From Emmonsiellopsis sp. PD_33 (taxonomy: Eukaryota; Ascomycota; Eurotiomycetes; Onygenales; Ajellomycetaceae): DNA of 64,000 nucleotides. This document shows, in pieces, positions 59,591 to 64,000 of the stretch; position 1 is the first letter of the stretch, and the number at the start of each line of letters is the position of its first letter. The translations under genes were made by a program, and so were the position numbers. Under the pieces are notes generated by a model. That model searched no databases and was not told the origin of the DNA. It was given only the letters and a program-made list of their open reading frames with translations. The stretch is taken from NCBI GenBank assembly GCA_032988165.1, contig JANTQF010000178.1, positions 1-64,000 of the forward strand, written 5' to 3'.

Positions 59591-60440
59591 CCTCAATGCG
59601 TCTGCCTTAGACAGAGCAATGTACTCTTTAGATTTCAAGATCATAGCAGCAGATGATCTTTTCTCTTGATCCAGACTCAACAGCAGCCGCAGCATATCTT
59701 TTACCTCCTGGGGAGCACTCATACCTTCCAACTGCTCCTCTAATGGGGCGATCGGAAGATGCGGCTTGAGATCACCTGCCTTGGCAAACATCTCTTGTAG
59801 GGGAATGCCTATGCTAGTCTCCCCCTCGATCGGGTTTGGGATCCAATCCGGGTATATCCGCATTGGTTGAGCGATTGCCTCTGCGTTGGGGTGGTGGGAT
59901 CCTGGCGGGAGCTCGTATACAAAGGCATCCTCGTTGAATACTTTCAACAGCGTCATTCAAAGTGCCCAGACATCAGCGCTGTGATGGTAGCCTTTTCCCT
60001 CGTGGACCTCAAAAGCACGTGAGCCACATGCTCCGAGCGGCTTGTTGGGTTGCGGATGCATTTACTGCTGTCCTCTGACATGGGTTCGTCCTTAATTGTG
60101 GTAATGACGTCGAACAAAGGCCGGATAGACTGGCAGGACGAGACATTAGGCTTTAAGTACTCCTCTAGCTCAGTCTTGAGAGAGGCTTGCATCGATGAGG
60201 ATGCTGTTTTTATGGCAGCCCTGGCTAGAGAGTCAACTTCGCGACTCACTTGCAAGATATTTGATGTACGACTCCATACCATTTTGGAGCACAGCCAGAC
60301 GTGTCTCTGAGTATTTCAGCCTTGAAGAGGTCATTGATTCCCCAGCCGCTGGGAAAATGTTCTGTCAGCTTGTACTGCCAGTTCTTTCCGGGAAGAATCT
60401 TTCCTATGTAAAGTGTGGGTGGTGATGCAGAAGAAGCCAT
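59585..60440 (-). pseudogene. Protein-kinase-like gene remnant
   Basis: The minus strand from 60440 starts MASSASPPTLYIGKILPGKNW and continues FPSGWGINDLFKAEI, like the glycine-loop region of fungal kinase-like proteins. Then come YLKPNVSSCQSIRPLFDVI (lobe transition), GKGYHHSADVWAL (subdomain IX) and MLRLLLSLDQEKRSSAAMIL (subdomain XI). The segment that should carry the catalytic loop and DFG motif, about 100 residues, is missing. There is an in-frame TGA at 59957-59959 where ALGMT would be expected, and the pieces need at least two frame changes. I read it as an inactivated gene with an internal deletion. An unrecognised intron cannot restore the missing catalytic core. Confidence 0.65.
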
Positions 60441-60734
60441 GGTTCTAAGGAAGGGATGGCTAAGAGAAGACAAAGAGCGCATAGTGGTGTGTTATTGATG
60501 ATCTAGGAGTGAGGAAGTGTCAAATATCACTTAGATCCTCCAGCCTCTAGAGATTGATCGTTTTTTGTTGTAATTGGTTTCTCATAGGAAGGGAGAAACG
60601 GAAGAGTGGCTGCAAATGAATAGATTCTTGTTAGATCGTTATATCACATGACTAGTTAACATCGCGAAAAAGGGGGGGGAAGGAGACAGACAGAACACAC
60701 ACACACAGAGAGAAAGAGAGAGAGTCATATATCA
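60441..60734. other. Intergenic region with purine-rich simple repeats
   Basis: A run of G then ACAGAC, CACACA and GAGAGA dinucleotide tracts lies between 60668 and 60724, just after the NACHT-ankyrin stop codon. Confidence 0.6.
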
Positions 60735-63700
60735 TTAATCATCCACTTTCTTGCCCCCTTTTTCTCCACCCCCTTCTACCTCCCCCAATATTTCCTCCCC
60801 CGCTACCTCTTTCACCAACCGAGCCTCCACAGCCCGTGCATATCTTGAATTCCTAATAGATTGAATCTCTTTCTCGCGGCCGGATTTCACCAACTCATCA
60901 ATGTGCCTATTTGTCTCCTCGATCCTCTTCTTCATAGCCTGGTAATGGCTGTCGTCTTTGAGCTCGCTATCGTCGGCACCGTATTCGAGTAGAAGCTCAA
61001 CAAGCTCGGGGGAGCAGTCGTCTAGATCGGGCGGAGTATTGTTGTCCTCAATGTTAACGATGTTGCCAGATTCATCAATCTCGGCATGGATATCAAAGTA
61101 CCGCAGCAATATCCTAGCCGTCTCCTCTGCAGTCGCGTTTAAATTGGCACCCAGGTCTCCAAATGACTCCTTATAACACGGTTTTGCCCAATCAAAAAGC
61201 TCCGGCACTTTCCCGCAATCCATAAGATAGGCAGCTTCTCTAAATGCACGAGTTGCACCCCGAGGTGTAACGTCGACTCCATGCTTCAGGAGTTGTTCCA
61301 CCGCTGTCGTTTCGAATCCTAGGCAAATTTTTTCTAGTCCCCGTGAAGGCACATGCCCCCGGGAAGGCACATCCGCCATTATATTTTTTAATATCCCGAA
61401 AATTCGCCGGAAATCCCATTGCAATTTACGCCGGTCAAAAATTGAGGCCCAGGAGCTCTTTTGTTTCCAGTAGGTCACTAGCAACCCGAACAATGCCTCC
61501 GGCCGCATATCAAAAGCTTCCCAAGCCCGATAATCCTGTCTCCCAGACATTGCGTCATACTTGTAATTTCGCAGGCAGGAAATTGCTTGGACGGGTACGA
61601 ATCTACACGCGTAGGCCAGGGTGCTGCCAAAATATTCGCCCTCGGGATTCAGGTTAGCTCCATATTTCAAAATCATGTTTACCCACCACACCCGTCTCGG
61701 CATCACATCTATAGTAGCGACAATTTCCGGAAGGAGAGCGCCATTGGACCACAGATCTGTCTCTGCTGATTTAGAGAGCAAAAACTCAAACATCGCGTCG
61801 TTAGGAAGCGCTAGCAATAAGGGTTCCCGATAATACTTATCCTCACGCCAGGACTCACGGGCCGGATTGACTTCAGCCCCGCTATTGATAAGCATATCCG
61901 CAATATCAATAGCGACCATGCTTTTCTCCCTATTCATGCTTGCACACGAGGCGACAGTTGTCGCCAATGCATTACCCAGAAAGAATGTTTCCTGAGGGCA
62001 TCTTTGCAGATACGATATTTGCAAATTCGCGTCCGCACCGGAATCTAACAACAACCTGACGACGTGGGGGTATTGGTTGGAGCAGGCCGCGTTCAATGCA
62101 ATCCCATAGTGTCCTGTCACCTCGTTAATTGATATTGGATTAACCAATGTCTTAGCCACTCTAATGAAGCCCCACTGCGCCGCGAGGTACAAGGGAGACG
62201 CTAAATGTTCTATATATTTTAAATCCCATCCGAGCTCTGGTGCTGCGATTAATAGGAAGGCATTTCGAACCACAATTCTTTTCGACGTGACCATCTCTGC
62301 AGCTAGCTCCAACACAGTGTCTTGGTCCTCAGCGTCTCGGGTGTGAAAACGCCAACTGAACGCTGCATAGGAGGCAAGGTAGGATTTCTCGCAAAGTTCC
62401 GGCCCGAACTGGTCGTGGTTGAATTGGAAGAGGTATGCAAGGCAACATTCGGCGATGCACCGACAGGAGTCTATCTTATCGATGGCATATTTATGCGCGG
62501 GCGAAATGCGAATCCTTTCTGAAAGTAAATATTCTTTCACTGAGAAGTGAGCAAATTGAAGAATGTCCTTTTCCATCCTACTTCTCTTGTCGAACATATG
62601 TGTCACAACGACAAGACTCGAACACATCTCAAGTATTTCCCAAGGATCATGATATCTTCTGTCAACATCGAATACTGGGGGGTTCGCTTCCAAGTCGATA
62701 GTCACTACTTCGGAAATCTCTTCGATGGATAGGGGGTGACGAGAAAAAGCAAGCCATTTTAGGATCGTCATAACATCTGAAGAATCTTCGTCAGAGATGC
62801 TAAGAAGTATACGCTCGTATGTGGTATCCAAGTCCTTCGGTAATGAATTTAGCTTTTCGCGGAGAGATTTGACATTTCGACATCGGCGCAGTACTTCCAT
62901 TTGGCATATCGCCCACCGAAACCTTTAATTAGGTTAAAAAGATTGAATTCGGGAAGTAAACAATAAGACGGAAGAAATAAAGCGGGTAGATAAACAAGGA
63001 CAAGAAAGCACTTACATGCCATTAGATTTTGCAGCCAGAGTTCTTTCGATAGTTAACCTGTCCTCCATAGACAGCTTCCGAAATCGAGGTTCCTCCTCCA
63101 TCTGTTTTTGAATATGAAGTTGGATATCGTCATCGACCAGTGTCGACTCGAGACAAATTCGTGTTCTCACGAAATTTTGAAAAGAATCGTCGATCAACTT
63201 TTCTTTTCGACTCGTCAACATGAGATGAAGGGTGTCTATATTCCACTCGAATATATCTTGGATAAGTCCCACTAGTTCCCTGCTTTCAGTACACTCATCC
63301 AGAGCATCAAGCACGATGTAGGTGTTACTGCAATTAGCAACCATCTCATGAAGGGTGTCCATGAGCTCTTTGCGGCAAGGAGGGGTAGTATCGGCATGAC
63401 GAGTATGTAACTGCTTGAGACCCTTTGGTATCATCGCATGTTGAGTTGATAGCTGAGTAACCAGCGAGCAGAGGAGGCCTTGGCAAGTTTGTTTATCGCT
63501 GTCCTTGAAATCGAAGTAGAAAAATACAATTTGGGAATCCGATGGGCAGGTTTCGGCAAGGTTTTTAATAATATTGGACCTGTGCTGTATTTAGCAAAGT
63601 ATTTACAAATACAAAGGTCTACTTACGATAAAATAGTTTTACCGCATCCAGCTGGGGATGACCGAGTCAGAACAGATCAACGGATAAATTAAATATTCGA

Positions 63701-64000
63701 AGCCAATCGAATAACATACGGATACCATGCAGCCAAATAATCGAGTTTGGGCTAGTTACCCATGTGGCGTACTCCTTGCCCTCGAGAAGCCATATTCCCG
63801 TGCCTTCTCGTCGCAACTGAGAAGCGGCATAGTAATTCGAAAACGGGTCCGGGGCTTTGAGCCACCGATGAATGTCGCGTTTCTCGTCGTCTAGAAAGCG
63901 TTATCTTAGGTATAACAGGGGTGATGGACTTCGGTGATAATTACCGATATGAATCTTGTTGAGTGCATCAATGCCACCCCTAATTCCCTTTATTTCTTTC
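60735..64000 (-). CDS. NACHT-ankyrin repeat protein, fungal NLR-like (5' partial)
   Basis: The gene runs off the right edge. Exons in the window are >64000-63945, 63890-63720, 63651-63627 (25 nt), 63579-63016 and 62922-60735, all phase-consistent. The NACHT NTPase has Walker A WLHGIPGCGKTILS, assembled across three exons, and Walker B YIVLDALDEC, followed by LMLTSRKEK. A winged-helix-like segment (LPKDLDTTYERILLSI, WLAFSRHPLSIEEISE, FAHFSVKEYLLS) precedes degenerate ankyrin repeats (ASPLYLAAQWGFIRVAKTLV, NAACSNQYPHVVRLLLDSGADANLQ, VELLLEYGADDSEL). The charged tail ends GGGEKGGKKVDD. Such proteins are fungal NLR-type receptors in heterokaryon incompatibility or other non-self responses. The N-terminal effector domain lies outside the window, so its type cannot be given. 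All NTPase motifs seen are intact. It neighbours a kinase remnant and a dead Helitron, a common setting for fast-evolving receptors. Confidence 0.92.

Noticed and set aside
1..64000. 11-base inverted match between window position 1-11 and 63980-63990
   Set aside because: AAGGGAATTAG occurs at both ends in opposite orientation, but the window edges are arbitrary and the right copy lies inside a NACHT gene exon; treated as chance.
1..64000. CRISPR array, bacterial operon or Shine-Dalgarno features
   Set aside because: The window is clearly fungal nuclear DNA with spliceosomal introns; the only regular short repeats are direct tandem arrays without spacers.

Overview
The window is nuclear DNA of a filamentous ascomycete. 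Genes carry short introns (about 50-100 nt) with GTATGT/GTAAGT-type donors, CTAAC/CTGAC branch points and TAG/CAG acceptors. Gene content (MED5, MLH3, POL5, homoserine kinase, a Cdc25-type RasGEF, a NACHT-ankyrin protein) is typical of Pezizomycotina. Multi-kilobase intergenic spaces, plus a repeat copy from which CpG has been erased, would fit Eurotiomycetes and in particular Onygenales; that placement is inference.

Layout. 0-1.8 kb: NADP-glutamate dehydrogenase without its first exon; the sequence in front of it contains a 19-nt exact match to an Illumina adapter, so the left edge is probably an assembly artefact. 2.4-3.8 kb: aldo-keto reductase with a 14-nt micro-exon (minus). 3.8-8.8 kb: no gene seen. 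8.8-9.8 kb: unrecognised 277-residue protein. 9.8-14.1 kb: no gene seen. 14.1-17.6 kb: Mediator subunit 5. 18.3-19.1 kb: BTB/POZ protein (minus). 19.7-21.0 kb: homoserine kinase (minus) with a Gcn4/CpcA-type site upstream. 21-30.2 kb: 9 kb without a supportable gene. 30.2-33.8 kb: SH3-RasGEF. 36.6-39.7 kb: MLH3 (minus), divergent from an unrecognised disordered protein at 40.5-41.9 kb. 42.7-43.6 kb: short-chain dehydrogenase lacking a start codon and a normal cofactor loop. 44.8-48.0 kb: POL5/Mybbp1a-like (minus). 48.4 kb: tRNA-Asn. 49.6-50.8 kb: alpha/beta hydrolase.

50.8-58.7 kb is a CpG-free, AT-rich block holding a repeat-mutated Helitron. One strand reads through as a Rep-helicase gene with one intron and no frameshift between its domains. 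It is followed by a second, one-intron gene of unknown function, destroyed in the same way. The block ends abruptly at a CpG-rich 13-bp minisatellite. 59.5-64 kb holds an NLR-type neighbourhood: a broken protein-kinase-like gene and the 3' part of a NACHT-ankyrin gene running off the window, with a duplicated 3' segment shared between them.

The housekeeping genes have no evident common pathway. The parts that act together are the Helitron genes and, possibly, the kinase/NACHT pair. All exon boundaries were derived by reading splice signals and checking frame continuity; none was tested against transcripts.
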